From: Actinernus sp. WN-2022
Taxonomy: Eukaryota; Cnidaria; Anthozoa; Actiniaria; Actinernidae
Direction of reading: 5' to 3'
Assembly: GCA_030867875.1 (NCBI GenBank)
Contig: JAOWCC010000577.1
Location: forward strand, 80,891,740 to 80,955,739
DNA length: 64,000 nt
A program made the position numbers and the translations under genes. This document shows, one piece after another, positions 1 to 12,020 of the stretch (position 1 is its first letter; every line of letters begins with the position of its first letter). Below the pieces are notes generated by a model that was not told where the DNA came from, searched no databases, and saw only the letters and a list, made by a program, of their open reading frames with translations.

Positions 1-1933
1 GGAACATTTGAGAGCAAATATTGTTTTTCAGCCGAGGTATTAGCGAGGTTCCTTTAATACACTGTCTTTGCTGGCTGCCTGAACAAACTCGGATTTAAAA
101 TGTCCAAAATACAATACAACTTCCCGCTTTTCGGATGACACTTTAAATAGTGTAAAGTATGTTGCCTTCTTCTCAAAATTATTTAATAATAAGATAATGA
201 AGTTAAACATAGGCCCCTAATGACAACTCGCGGATGGTCAGTGACTCCAGTGAGCTATTTTGGCATATACTAAAAATCATGTGACCGATGACTTCATCGT
301 TACGCCATCACCACTAAGTGATTGATGGGGACCCACTACCATGTCTGTCCAGGTTTGAGCCACCTGCCAGTAAGCGAGTTAGCCATGAAAATCTCATTTG
401 ACAAACATACTGATTCCGAACATGGTACAAATTTTGTTAACATACATCTTCGGAAAAGGTACGGGAAATTCCCCGTTCGGGAAAAGTTAACCATTGCTTA
501 TCCCGAACATCGTACGAGTATATCCCGATCTAAAACATAACTTCTATAATGTCGAGTGGTTTGAATTAGTGTAGCAAGATAGACACAGAGACAACAGGGA
601 AACTTCACAGCAGTAAATTATAAGGTATTTCGGAATATTACCTTAGAAAGCGGCATATCTACAGCACTGACCAAATCCTCTCGAAAGCTTCGACGCGTCT
701 TTTCCGATAAAAATTTGTTCCTCAGTCACATCGACCGGCCATCTTCGAAAAAGGATACGGCATTCGGAATAGGATACGCGGATACGGCACATTTGGAATC
801 GAAATCTACCTAACCCACATGCGTGCATTCACGAATTAACAATGTACCTCGTTACACTTGTGACAAAAATAACTAAAGTCTAAAACGCCAACTCTCTCCT
901 GATATTACTTTATATGAAAACATTTTTTTTTTATTGGCAAAATTGATTTAAAAATAGTCAATCCGCAAAGAAGCTTCAAGGTCATCCATGAAGCATTCCA
1001 GCTGAACTAAAATGCTATTATTTCATTCAATAAACGATGGTAAACATACGCATATTTCGCACCACGAGGTGAAATGAGCCAAAATGGTCAGCGGCTTCCA
1101 TGGCCAAACCCCGCATAATCCCCCGCTCAAATCGCCACGATATTCTAAACAAGTCTAATGCCCCGCTCACCGGGGCACGAATGAAGTGCCAAATGCCTCG
1201 CTAATCCCCGCATAGTCCCGGGGTTGGGGGGGGGGGGGGGGCGGGGGTTTACATTGACTGGTGCATTACATGCCGTGAACTACACGTGACTGGTCAGATC
1301 AGATAGCATGCAGAACGAAAGAACATTAGAAATTACTATATATGTGCTTGTCATTTGCCGTTTTCAGTGGTTTAACCATTATTATTATTTTGGAACGTGA
1401 TTGTGTTGTATTAATGGGAAAGGGGGTTATTCTTGGTTACCACTCGTGGTCCTAGCCTCCTATGCTGAGACGCTGTTAGTGGTCCCGACGTGATCAAAAA
1501 AATTATTGCTGTTCTAGAATAAAATCTAAGTACTTGTGCTAAGAAAAGTAACAGAAACTCTGTAAGAATGCATTTCAGAATATCAAAAACTCTGGGATGC
1601 CCCACGGGGTTTGTCCGAGTTGGGATCCCTGTGTAAAACCAGACTATTATTGGATGTGACAGCCACATGTATGTACTCCTGGTTGACTGTTCTTGGGGTA
1701 TGTACTTCATGGCTGAATGCCTGATCTCTATTTGGTTTTGCTCTATTGTCATGTAAATGAAAATATATTTTATGAAAGTAGCAACTTGTCTTGCAAATAT
1801 GCATCGTGAAGCAAGTTGCACAAACTATTGCAATGGGTGTTACAAAAGTTGCAATTGTTAACACTAGTGGAATGTAAAAAATAACACTATAATTTAGTTA
1901 TATATCAAAATGTTTTGTTGGTTAATTTACCAG
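1..1933. other. no gene recognised; AT-rich, with a G-tract
   Basis: No coding region here is convincing; open frames are short and show no recognisable motif. A C/G-rich low-complexity patch with repeated CCCCGC words runs from about 1100 to 1250 and includes a run of 16 G at 1226-1241. The last bases before 1934 form a plausible splice acceptor for the gene that follows. Confidence 0.5.
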
Positions 1934-3891
1934 GTACTAGTCAGGTACAATCTGGAGTGTCTCCGTCCCCAAATCACTCAGTAGCTAGACAGTCAGCAGT
2001 ATTGCAAGTTGGTGTCTCCCCACTGCTAAATGCATCCCAAACTGTCCAAGGTCCTTCTCTTAATATAGCTGGAGTGTCTGGAGTATCACACTCACTACAC
2101 CAGCCTTCGACTGGAAGATTAACCTCAGCAATGTCAGAGCATAAAAGACTGTTTAATCATGGATTTGGGAAGAGACCAATGCATCCCTCCAAGTCAAGGA
2201 AGGGGAAAAATGTGAAAACATGTGCTTTAAAATTTGTTTGTCTATCATAAAAAAAAAACAGATGGACCTCCATCGTCCGTCAAAGAAAGGACTACATTGT
2301 CCAATGCTGGGCTGGGAGATGCTAGTATATCCTTCCCCATGGATGGCTCTGCCGTTTACAATGGAATACTGGAGAGATTCCCCAAACTTAGCAATGTTGG
2401 TGGTTTTGACCTGTTACTTTGTCAGAGGGGAGGTGGAGAAGATGCTGGATTCCATAGAATTCAGCCTCCCCACACCCCAGCACACCTCAAAGAGCTTTGT
2501 GGTCAATCCAAAATATACATAAGACCTGTTCAAGAAGACATTCGACTTAATGACACTGATGAATCAAAAGAGAAAGTAAGTTTGTTTTTCTTTTATTTAT
2601 CTAATATCAATTAAGTTACATTTTAACTAATAAAGCCTGAGATACTTAAAGGACAGACAACATGCTTTGTTTTAAATACAGCTATTTGCAGAAACAGGTT
2701 AAAAGTCTGTATTTTTCAAAACAGCAAAACCCTGCATAAAAGAAACTGAGAATTAAGAATCTCCAAGGCTGAACATTGAGCAGTTAAACACCAAATATAT
2801 AAGAACCAAACATGCATTTTAAATAAAAGCATTTCATCCTTTCACAGAAAATCACAGGTTCTTTTATGCAGGTTTTTACTGTATAAGAAAGTTAATGCCT
2901 GGCTGGCTTATTTAGAAAGTTATTGCCTGGCTGAATATCTAAAATTAGGCTCTTTCTCAGGGTATCCCTTCCTGAATCCTGAATGCTTTGTTCTACAACA
3001 GAACGATCATTGTTAATCATGACAAAAGGTTCTATTGTAGAATGAAGCTACAAATGCCCACTGGGATCTGGGAAGGGATACCCTGAGAAAGAGCCTAAAA
3101 TTATCAATAGTACATTTGCATGATGGCATTATCTTATTACAACTACCAGAATGCTTTACACAATTTCTGTCTTCAGATTTCTATATGTTAACGTGTAAAG
3201 TAGCAATTTTGACAAACTCTTTGCTATTTGTACTATGTGTCACGTATAGGATGAAAGCAACATTCCAGTAATAGAGTGCTTCCTATGTGGAGATTCCATT
3301 TTAATGACTGAGATGCATAACCATCAAGAAGAAGTGCATCCAAAGATAAACCGTACAAAGGTAAATATAGCAGCAATCAAATAGAAAGATGAAGTATGTA
3401 CTTTAGCACTTATTAATTCAATATTTTTATTAAAGTAATTTTTTTAAATTTTACACAGAGACTGAAAACATTGGATTACGACCTGTTTGAAAGGTACAGT
3501 GTGCAAAACATCTTTAGGAGTATTTATAAATCATAATGATAAACAATTTTAATTAATTTTACCACTTAACTTACCATTCACAGTGACACACCAAGTACCT
3601 CCACACCCATGGCCAGTACCTCCACACCCATGGCCAGTACCTCCACACCCATGGCCAGTACCTCCACACCCATGGCCAGTACCTTCACACCCATGGCCAG
3701 TACCTCCACACCCATGGCCAGTACCTTCACACCCATGAACAGTACCTCCACACCCATGGCCAGTACAAAGGATGTACCCAATAGCAGTCAACTTTTGCAT
3801 GAGCTATGTCCAAGTGCAAGTGACTCAGACATAGAAGTGGCCCTTTGTGCTTCAAATGGTAATGTTGATGAAGCTGGCCAGCGACTCTTAG
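1934..3891 (+). CDS. ubiquitin-ligase-like host gene, partial: exons with zinc finger, Ser/Thr repeats and CUE/UBA-like segment
   Basis: At least four exons are visible: 1934-2575, 3250-3360, 3459-3493 and 3584-3891, each with AG/GT borders. Junction phases match (0, 0, then 2; the last exon ends in phase 1). The first exon changes frame between about 2211 and 2261, either by a very short intron ending in an A-run plus CAG or by a 1-nt indel. Encoded parts are a Ser-rich stretch; a segment with GGFDLLLCQ and YIRPVQEDI, which resembles the region before the zinc finger in invertebrate and fish G2E3-like ubiquitin-ligase proteins (recollection); a C-x2-C...H...H finger at about 3280-3350; a seven-residue MASTSTP-type repeat; and LCPSASDSDIEVALCASNG, which fits a CUE/UBA helix bundle. 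No HECT domain is found downstream, so the gene is truncated or continues past the neighbouring transposase. The 5' end is not visible. Function in ubiquitin signalling is inference. Confidence 0.6.
2947..3096. repeat. 150-bp MITE in an intron
   Basis: Inverted ends AGGCTCTTTCTCAGGG and CCCTGAGAAAGAGCCT enclose about 150 bp. The 6-bp word AAAATT occurs directly on both sides (2941-2946 and 3097-3102), consistent with a target-site duplication. It lies between the first and second visible exons of the ubiquitin-ligase-like gene. Confidence 0.7.
3609..3770 (+). repeat. in-frame coding minisatellite, 21-bp unit x 8
   Basis: Eight consecutive 21-bp units start at 3609, 3630, 3651, 3672, 3693, 3714, 3735 and 3756. 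They encode Met-Ala-Ser-Thr-Ser-Thr-Pro with variants Phe for Ser and Asn for Ala. The unit is a multiple of three and sits inside the exon 3584-3891, so copy number can change without frame loss. The opposite strand also stays open through the repeat, which I treat as a by-product. Confidence 0.9.
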
Positions 3892-4106
3892 GTAATACAA
3901 TTATAAAATATTTTAAGAAGTTTTAATATTTTATAAATCTGAGCAATAATATTAAACTATCAGAAAGTTTATTTTTTTTATTTTTTTATTTTACAAAATT
4001 TGCCAACAGGCTGTTGGCTGTTGAGTAAATGGCCCAGAGCTGCCATTGGTTATTGGTTAAAATTACTGTTTTTTATTTTTTTTATTTTTTTTTGCATTGT
4101 ATGTAA

Positions 4107-4378
4107 TCAGGAGACCATATTAACCAGGAGACTGAGACATGCGGGTCACGTGATGTGACGTGTTGGTCCACATTCATGTTTTTTTTAGACGACCATCCAC
4201 TTGCGCGCGCTGAAAATTTTTAAATATTTGCCATGCATTCGGTTTCAGCGCGCGCTGAAAGCGTTCTGAATCGAGGTCTAAAAATAGCCCGAATGCGGAC
4301 CAACACGTCAAATTCAGCCACCTAAGGTTTTTATTAGGGCGCGCGCGGAGTCTCAGTCTCCTGGTTATGCTCTCCTGA
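4107..4378. repeat. about 270-bp MITE with 30-bp inverted ends
   Basis: The ends TCAGGAGACCATA and its counterpart TATGCTCTCCTGA extend into a longer inverted match containing ACCAGGAGACTGAGAC. TGTAA precedes the left end (4102-4106) and follows the right end (4379-4383), a possible 5-bp target duplication. The interior contains a second inverted pair around GCGCGCTGAAA (4203-4262). The stretch 3892-4106 is AT-rich with poly-T runs, and 4379-5097 is AT-rich without a recognised gene. Confidence 0.7.
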
Positions 4379-5097
4379 TGTAATATGTTCTATTTAGTAC
4401 AAAATCCCTTCTGGAATATTGGCTGATAATGTCTGAGGATGAAAAAATAGGAAGACTCATAAATGCAAGTGCAATTTGGAATTAGCACGAGTAGTCATAA
4501 ATCCCAAATTACACAAGCAGTTCATCATCTGATATCCATTGTGTGAAAATATGCCCCCTTTGAACCAACGAGAGCACTCAAAAATATTTAGTTGGGTAAT
4601 ACTGTATACATACATGTTGTTAAATAGATTTGCAAAGTTAGCAGTTACAATCAAAACCTGGAAACCACAAACACCACAATATGTTTTGAACATTCCTGTT
4701 TTCAAGCTTGACTGTACAGTAATAGTTTTAAAGGTTACTGTTAAGTAGATTTACCTAGTTAATGTTTATATTACATTTGCAAAATTTCTGTAAAAACTGT
4801 TTTTTACAGAATTTTTGTTCTATATTTAATTTTTCTATATTTTATTTTGAAAAAAAAACATGAAAATTCAAAATATTTTTTGTTACAACTTTTATATTTT
4901 TTTATGAAATTATTTGTGTTTATTGATATTTGTTAGATTTTATAGCAAATTAATATATTTCCAAGACAATGAAATATACAATGTATGTAGATGGGCCAGA
5001 TGGTCTATTTCTATAATATGGAAATACTAACATGAATTTGTTACTGTTTGAATTAAATATACACACTGTATGTACATCACTTCATATCAGAAGTGCC

Positions 5098-8086
5098 TTA
5101 CTTGGGGTTTAATAAAAGTGTGATGTTCTGGAATACTTCGACTCCCTCTAAATAGTTCAAGTTTTCTGTTGTTGGTAGTACATGGAGTTGGTCTTCAGAA
5201 AAGGGACAGTTTGTTTCAGGCACTTCAACAGATTGTGGTTGTGGTTGTGGTACAGGCCCTTGCCAATCAACACCATAATGGATTTCATCACCCTTAAAGG
5301 AAATTATATAAGTACATGAATATCTTTTTTATTTTACACCCATTTTCAAAATTATGCGATCAGTGGTGATAACTCGTCTGGTGTTTTTGACTTCCGTCAA
5401 TCAAATATTCAATGGCTGGGATTTGCAAAATCTTAGCTTACTGAACTCCGAAACAAAGCAAACTTGACTTTCTTCACATAATATTGAAACGGTTCAGACT
5501 TTGATATCAATGTTAGTTTGTTTGATGGAAAACGAATCCTGGAAAATTTGATTGACGACAGTCAAAAAAACTGAAAAAGCCTTTCAAGTGTTGTCTGAAA
5601 AGGTCGCATAATTTTGAAAATAGGTGTAAAGGCCCACTTGGATGAAAATTGGAAACTGATTTTTTTCTGACTGAATATTAACTACTCTCTGCCAAAAAAT
5701 CTGCATTTCAAGATCATTATCACAGATAAATGCTAAAGTAACTTGACAATGTTCATTTGTGTCGTTTGAATGTGAACAAAATGTTGCTTATGGTGATTAT
5801 TGGGAGTTGTAGTAGATAGGTTTAATATGATCCAAGTACCCCTTTAAACATGATAGTGTTGCTCAATGTGCAAAGGGAAATGTTCCACACATACTGTGTA
5901 TTATTTACATACTAATACCTGTGAATCATAAAAATGGATTACTTTTTTTACCTGGAAAATTTCATCTTCTGGACCTTGAGTACCCCATGGTTCTTGAAGC
6001 CCTTTAATCCAAAGTTGCATCAGGGATTTGTTCCTTTCTGAACGCAAAGGATGATGTATCCAGGCAGCTTTCCAATTGCTCAAATGCCTATTAATAATAG
6101 GCAAAAAAACCTGATGCAGACACCACAAGTGAGATTCATCATCTGGATTTAGCATATCCTGATTTTCCAAAGCATAAAACAAGTCATAGAAAAGGCTGAG
6201 GCATCCACTAAAAACATCTCGCCAAAGTCTTTCAATCCTCTGATTGTGTGTACTTTTCCCTATAAATGAAGAATTAAGTTCAATTAAAAGATAAATTTAT
6301 CAACATTTTATCAATGAGATGCCAAATTAATTTGACCAATGTTAAGCCTAAGCAAGAGCTCAATCAATCAATAACTTTAAAGTGGCTGGCCACGAGTAGT
6401 CTACTAAGTGGGGACACTATAATTGTGGGACACTATAATTGGGGATTTGATAATCTTTGTTTGCCCTATGGTCAGGATTTTTGTATGCTATATAATATGT
6501 CCTCCCCAGTGTGGAAACGTTTTGACTTACTTAATTGTCTGAGCACCCTTATTAAAGTGGGATTTGAATTTGTTTAGAAAATGTACCTGTTATCATGCTT
6601 CCCCTGCCAGGTCCTCGCTGAACATGAGAAAGCATATAAGCAGACACATCCACATTTTCTCCACCTTTGTCGGACCGCACTCGAGACGGAAGACCAAACT
6701 CTGATACAGCTTGGAGAAAGTGTTGCAGAACAGTAGTTGCTTTGTTGTTGTTTGATGCACTTAGGTACACAGGAACTCTGGAGTAGCCATCAATCCCACC
6801 ATGAACAACAATTCGCCATCTGTTGGCAAAAAGGACAGAATTAAAACATATCATTCACAATTTTTGTGAGTTCAAAGACTGTCAAGGAAATTCAAATTTA
6901 TTCATGTATAAAGAATGGTTATTGGTACCTGATAAGTTTGTGGTTGCCATCAATGTGCCACAAGCAAAGAGGGTACTTTACGTTATATTGACGCCTCTTG
7001 ATAGTACTCTTCCACCTCTCCATTAATCCAATTGGATCTGTTCGCAATAGTGATGATCTTATTCTTTCACGCTGAATGCGAAAACCTTGACTTTTTAAAT
7101 ACCCCTTCACCATTCTAATACCAAACCCAGGATGATATTTTGTGGCTTTGACAACAAGGTCGTCTAGCTGGTTGTCATCTATAGGGCTGTACATATCTGG
7201 ATAAAGTAAATAAATGTACAAGTAATATGTTAACCACCATTTTCAATAACAGCTATGTGTAGTTAGAGAGCTTGTAGTGACAGGCGCTGAGTTTGAGGTG
7301 GCGGGAGTATCTTACTGACTCGAGTATTCAATTTCAATTTGCGTACGTTTATTATTATACTCGAGACGTAAACTGAAATACAATTGAAGAGGGACCCCTG
7401 CAAAAACAGCGTAAGTGATCTCTGATCAAACACTGAATTCTCCTTTGAAAATAAAAGATTTTTGGGAGAATGTACATTTTGATCAAAGAGCACTTACATT
7501 GTTATTGGTGCATGGCCATAAAGTCTGGTATTTAGCAGTGCTGGAGATTTCACAGAACAAGTCTCATGAAAATCTGCTGTGTGCACATCCCAACCAAATT
7601 GTGGCAACACTTCTGGCAATGATTGAAGGTCCATTGTCCTGTATATAAATATGACATGTATGTTTAATTACCTGATACATTTAGCCCAAAGGTTGACATT
7701 CTCCTCTCCACTGTCCTACTGCTCACCCCAAGAATGCTGCTAATGTCACATACTTTAAAGCCTTGTTCAAGTAGAAACAAAACCTGTTCTTTATCTATAT
7801 GATAAGATGGCCGTCCGCATGTTCCACTCTTTATTAATGGTGCCTTATATCCAGCAGATTTGATTTTGTCTTGTAAAATATCTATCTCTGACAACATCTT
7901 ATATGCCATTCCAATCATCTCTATAACAGATTCATCAACATTGAGACTAACTACAATTCTATACAAGTAGTCAAGCTTAAAGACTAATGGCTGAAAGTCA
8001 GTTGCTCGATCAGGTGAATCTATTAGCCTCTCAAGGGTATTGATGATGTCATGAGTAGCATCAATTAGATAGCTAATGTCATACAT
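5098..8086 (-). CDS. intact five-exon DDE integrase/transposase (IS3EU-like)
   Basis: Exons on - strand are 8086-7672, 7196-6929, 6819-6587, 6259-5952 and 5292-5098 (stop TAA 5100-5098). All have GT-AG introns and their lengths sum to 1419 nt, giving 472 aa with every phase consistent. The N-terminal part carries a helix-turn-helix-like stretch ([25 protein letters not shown]). The catalytic core shows LWHIDGNHK (Asp about 221), [10 protein letters not shown] (Asp about 278) and [10 protein letters not shown] (Glu about 315), i.e. D...D(36)E as in IS3/retroviral-type integrases. The C-terminus contains [10 protein letters not shown], seen in related animal proteins. A probable 5' non-coding exon ends at a GTAAGTATA donor near 8540. 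I associate this architecture with IS3EU DNA transposons, but a domesticated host gene is equally possible. Terminal repeats were not found. It converges with the ubiquitin-ligase-like gene. Confidence 0.85.
5333..5630. repeat. MITE inside the last intron of the DDE gene
   Basis: An inverted pair, TTTACACC...TTTTCAAAATTATGCGA at 5333-5358 and its reverse complement at 5604-5630, brackets about 300 bp within the intron between exons 4 and 5 of the transposase gene. No clean target duplication was identified. Confidence 0.6.
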
Positions 8087-8689
8087 GTCACTGAGGATTT
8101 AAGAATGAAAGGAGAACAAATTAGATTAATCAATCCTGATTTCATATTTATGTAGAGTTCAAACAAAAACTTCGTGAATCAGTGAAAATTAGATATTTTA
8201 AACAAATCATTCAAACTTTAATCTTTAATTATCCTTAAATCATAAAATAATAAAGCTTAACACTGAATATAAACTTAAATTAGTATTAACTTAAATAATT
8301 ATAACTGTCTTAGTATTAACTTATTTAGGATGTAGAGTGTTTAGCACCTACTTCGAGTACCAGCCATCCGTGATGCAATAGAAAGCAAAACTTTACAAAT
8401 CTAGAACGAACCTAAATATGCATGTACACGAAGCAGGAGCAGAGCCGGGTTTTAAGAAACAAAAATAAGTCAATAGTAAAACTAGACTAACGCACACTAC
8501 TACACGTCTAGTTGAACAAAATAAGTGCTTATACTTACCATAGAGATTCCTATAGAGTTAAAATTCAGTTAGGGACGACTGCATAGATCCGCCATTTTAT
8601 TTTGCTCGGTTGAAACTGCCCGTGTGAGGGTGGACTTCCACTGCTTAGCCATCCCTGCTGGGGCTTATTTTGGTATCACACGTAGGGGA

Positions 8690-9266
8690 GGGGGGACGAT
8701 GGCACATGAGCCCGCGATGTCGATCGTCTATTGGATTGCGGTTGGATGTCAAATGAAAAAACTTGTATGTGAAATACGAAAACTTGCATGTCAAATTGGA
8801 AAGGTATCCGAATAACAAAAGTAGCATGAAGAACACGAAATGTTGGAGGTCAAATTTGAAAACTACCATTTAAAACAAGTAAAATTGGAAGTCAAATTCA
8901 AAGTATTGACAAGAATATAGAAAGTCCAATGTAGAATACAAAGTTGGGATTTTGGCGAAAATTGGACACCATAGTAGGGTAGGGGGGACGATGGCACATG
9001 AGCCCGCGATGTCGATCGTCTATTGGATTGCGGTTGGATGTCAAATGAAAAAACTTGTATGTCAAATACGAAAACTTGCATGTCAAATTGGAAAGGTATC
9101 CGAATAACAAAAGTAGCATGAAGAACACGAAATGTTGGAGGTCAAATTTGAAAACTACCATTTAAAACAAGTAAAATTGGAAGTCAAATTCAAAATATTG
9201 ACAAGAATATAGAAAGTCCAATGTAGAATACAAAGTTGGGATTTTGGCGGAAATTGGACACCATAG
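8690..9266. repeat. tandem duplication, unit about 292 bp, two copies
   Basis: The segment beginning GACGATGGCACATGAGCC at about 8695 recurs at about 8987 with a constant offset of 292 bp. Both copies end with AAATTGGACACCATAG. They are nearly identical, so the duplication is recent. Open frames on the opposite strand (8645-9161) are duplicated along with it and look non-coding. Confidence 0.85.
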
Positions 9267-9710
9267 ACCCCATTCCAATATGGCGGATACACGGCCGGAG
9301 CGTTGGGGTGGGACACGAAAACGAGGGTAGTTAGGCGGAAGTCGATGTCAAGAAGGTCATGAGGCGGGAATTTCGCGCAAGTTTTGAAGCGAGTTTGTTT
9401 TTTCGAGAGGGTTGGAATAAGTAGATCTTATCCCCAGAGAGTTAGAAAATATGGTGGATATTCAGGCTATCGTTTTCACTGAAGAATATATCCCTCAGTG
9501 AAAATTATAGTCTGAATATCCACCATATTTTCTAACTCTCTGGGGATAAAATCTACTTATTCCAACCCTCTCGGAAAAACAAACTCGCTTCAAAACTTGC
9601 GCGAAATTCCCGCCTCATGACCTTTTTGACATCGACTTCCGCCTAACTACCCTCGTTTTCGTGTCCCGCCCCAACGCTCCGGCCGTGTATCCGCCATATT
9701 GGAATGGGGT
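9267..9710. repeat. 444-bp near-perfect palindrome (foldback/MITE)
   Basis: The sequence from ACCCCATTCCAATATGG at 9267 to CCATATTGGAATGGGGT at 9710 is an almost complete inverted repeat, with arms of roughly 215 bp and a short loop near 9480-9500. Only a few mismatches separate the arms. It begins right after the tandem duplication. No exact target duplication is evident. Confidence 0.9.
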
Positions 9711-10618
9711 GTATAGTAATGTACATTTTATGAGGCCTACAATCAGCGACGAAAATTGTACTGGTAATTTGTGCATAACTAATTAGGAGGCGTTTTTCAA
9801 AATCACAGGCGTTCCCTTCCCTTCTCCTCCCCTCCCCCTACTTCCTTTTTGTCCTCGCGCCATTCTTCCCTCGTCCAAACAAATAAAACGCCTGCATTGC
9901 AGGCTATGGTGTAGGTCACTCTCAATCTAAACCAAAATCTAAACCAAAATACAATGTAATTTTAATTTCAAATTGTAACCGGGCTTAATTCATGATGTAT
10001 CGACTTTGTAGATGGCCGTATATTTGTCATTTTTAGATACATATCATGTTATACGCCATACTATACTCCAGGCGAGTAAATTCTCGCACTTTTCTTTGCT
10101 TCCGAAACTTGTGGTGACGAAAACATACGTTTGAATCGCTGCGGTGAGTTGACTTCGATTTGTGGGGCACATTTTTTTTGCCAAGCCAGCATCTAAATAC
10201 GATTTTAGATCTGCTGCTCTCCAAGTCTTTGTTGCGCACTTTGCACAAACACGGGAGGATGAACCAATCGTTTTCTCGAGCTTCAACACGCCAGCTTTGC
10301 CAGGAATTGAAAATAGATTTTCCGTGGAGACCCGGTTTTCCCAAAAATTACCGTAATAGTTTTTAAAAGAGTAACTGCAAACACGGCAGAAATCGTAATA
10401 GGAAGATTGGTTTGGTTATCTGCCTCTTTACCGGAGTCGTCGACAACATTGGGCTTTCCTGAGTTTGCATTTGGTGGTATATTTTGGGATTCAAGTGGAG
10501 CAATGTTATGTTTACATCGGATTTCACGGAAAGGGGCGGAGCTAAGAATGACGACTTGATGAAAAGGGGTGGGACAATGGCAACTCGATGAAAGCATGTA
10601 TCCTAAAAATAAAAGGGG
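9711..10618. other. no clear gene; low-complexity pyrimidine tract; possible eroded exon
   Basis: A C/T-rich tract lies at 9808-9870. On - strand, 10289-10044 contains a short cysteine-bearing peptide (RVCAKCATKTW) that could be an exon remnant, but neither frame nor splice sites are convincing. Confidence 0.35.
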
Positions 10619-10626
10619 GCGGTAAT

Positions 10627-11226
10627 TAGGCTTTTCCACAAGTTGCTCGAATTTCTGTTAAAAGTTTCCCCATAAATCCTAAAAAGTTGCCTATAAATTG
10701 CTTAATTTTTAAAAAAGTTGCTCAGAAGTTGCTCGTTTCTCCTGCCTCATTCCTTTCAATCTTCCTTTTTCTTGAAATGGCAGCCTTTTCGGGTTCCTTC
10801 AGATCTGCTCCACGTGTTTTTGCCACTTGGATTGGGTCAATGCTTGAGTCTTCAGAGTGTTCAGAGCTGGAATATGTTTCGACATTGGCCGCCATTTTGA
10901 AAGCGTGTTCACATGAATACCGCTGACCATATATCTACCGCTTCACAAAACACAGGTAACCACAAAAAAACGATATACTGAGCTTCAATCATCAGCAGAG
11001 AAGATCAAAATTAATATTTTGATATTGACATTCAATAGGGAAGGGAATCCACCTCAATTTTTCATGAGAGATCATGCAGAAAAGCGGTTTGTCTCTTTAA
11101 AAAAGGATAAATTTCTCGAATTGGAAGAAGTTGCCAAAAAGTTGCTCAAATACTAAAGTTGCCAGAAAGTTTCTCGAAAGAGCAAAAGTTGCCGAAAAGT
11201 TGCCGAGCAACTTGTGGAAAAGCCTA
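10627..11226. mobile_element. non-autonomous hAT-type element (MITE) with 8-bp target duplication
   Basis: The ends are TAGGCTTTTCCACAAG at 10627 and CTTGTGGAAAAGCCTA ending at 11226, perfect inverse complements that continue about 23 bp. The octamer GCGGTAAT is present directly on both sides (10619-10626 and 11227-11234). An 8-bp duplication with TA-starting ends is the signature of hAT transposons. The 600-bp interior encodes no transposase; sub-terminal copies of AGTTGC words are abundant near both ends. Confidence 0.9.
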
Positions 11227-11234
11227 GCGGTAAT

Positions 11235-12020
11235 CATTTCCTCTGTGTGATGTCTGCATGAAGAAGCTAATGTGATCTAGGAGAGGCGGTTTCCAACCTC
11301 TGATCCAGGGTACTTCTCCTCTTTCTCGTCCCCATTCTTCCTCTCGCTCCGCTCGAACGCCTGCCATATTTTCTGTTCGCTCGCTCCGCTCGCAAATTAC
11401 TATCAATGGAGGGAAAAGGAGGGACTGTCGCAGTCTATAAAAATATATCATGTATGCATTGTGCATGGTCCAAGGCCTTGGATTGATATTGGTTCAATAA
11501 TGACACTATATAGCTTTGATTTACCTTCATATACGAAATGATATCAACAGCAACTTCAGTTCAATCAGAACTTCGACATGAAAAACGCACATTACATGAA
11601 TATTACTGATTTAGAGCAAATGTTATTAATTAAATGGTAAGAAACAAAAACGTCGCACGCTGATATTCATACTGCTATAATTCAACTATCTAACGGCATC
11701 ACTCGTCCGTGATGATGATTCCGATCGCAGTACTTTAGCTCTATTTTTGCGGAATTGATCATTCTTTGTGATTGATTTGAGTTACCGTTAAACACATGTA
11801 TGCTGCCATATACTTCGTAATTAAAATTTTGATATTTGATATTTTGAATTAATCATTATTGCTTGAAGTCGTAGTATCAGTATGCTGGTATTATCTATCA
11901 TTATCTATCATATTGGTATTATCTATCATTCTGTGCTTTTGTTTTGATTTTGTTTAGTTAAAAATTACAATATTACCGTGTCCTTTGATCCCAGCATGCA
12001 CAAAAGGTATGTCATATATA
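11235..12020. other. no gene recognised
   Basis: AT-rich sequence. A purine/pyrimidine patch at 11280-11400 includes GCTCGCTCCGCTCG words similar to others in the window. Short TATCATTATC repeats occur at 11893-11931. No coding signal. Confidence 0.4.

Noticed and set aside
3549..3800. Gly/Cys-rich ORFs on - strand opposite the minisatellite
   Set aside because: They only reflect the 21-bp repeat read backwards; the + strand exon has proper splice sites and matching phase.
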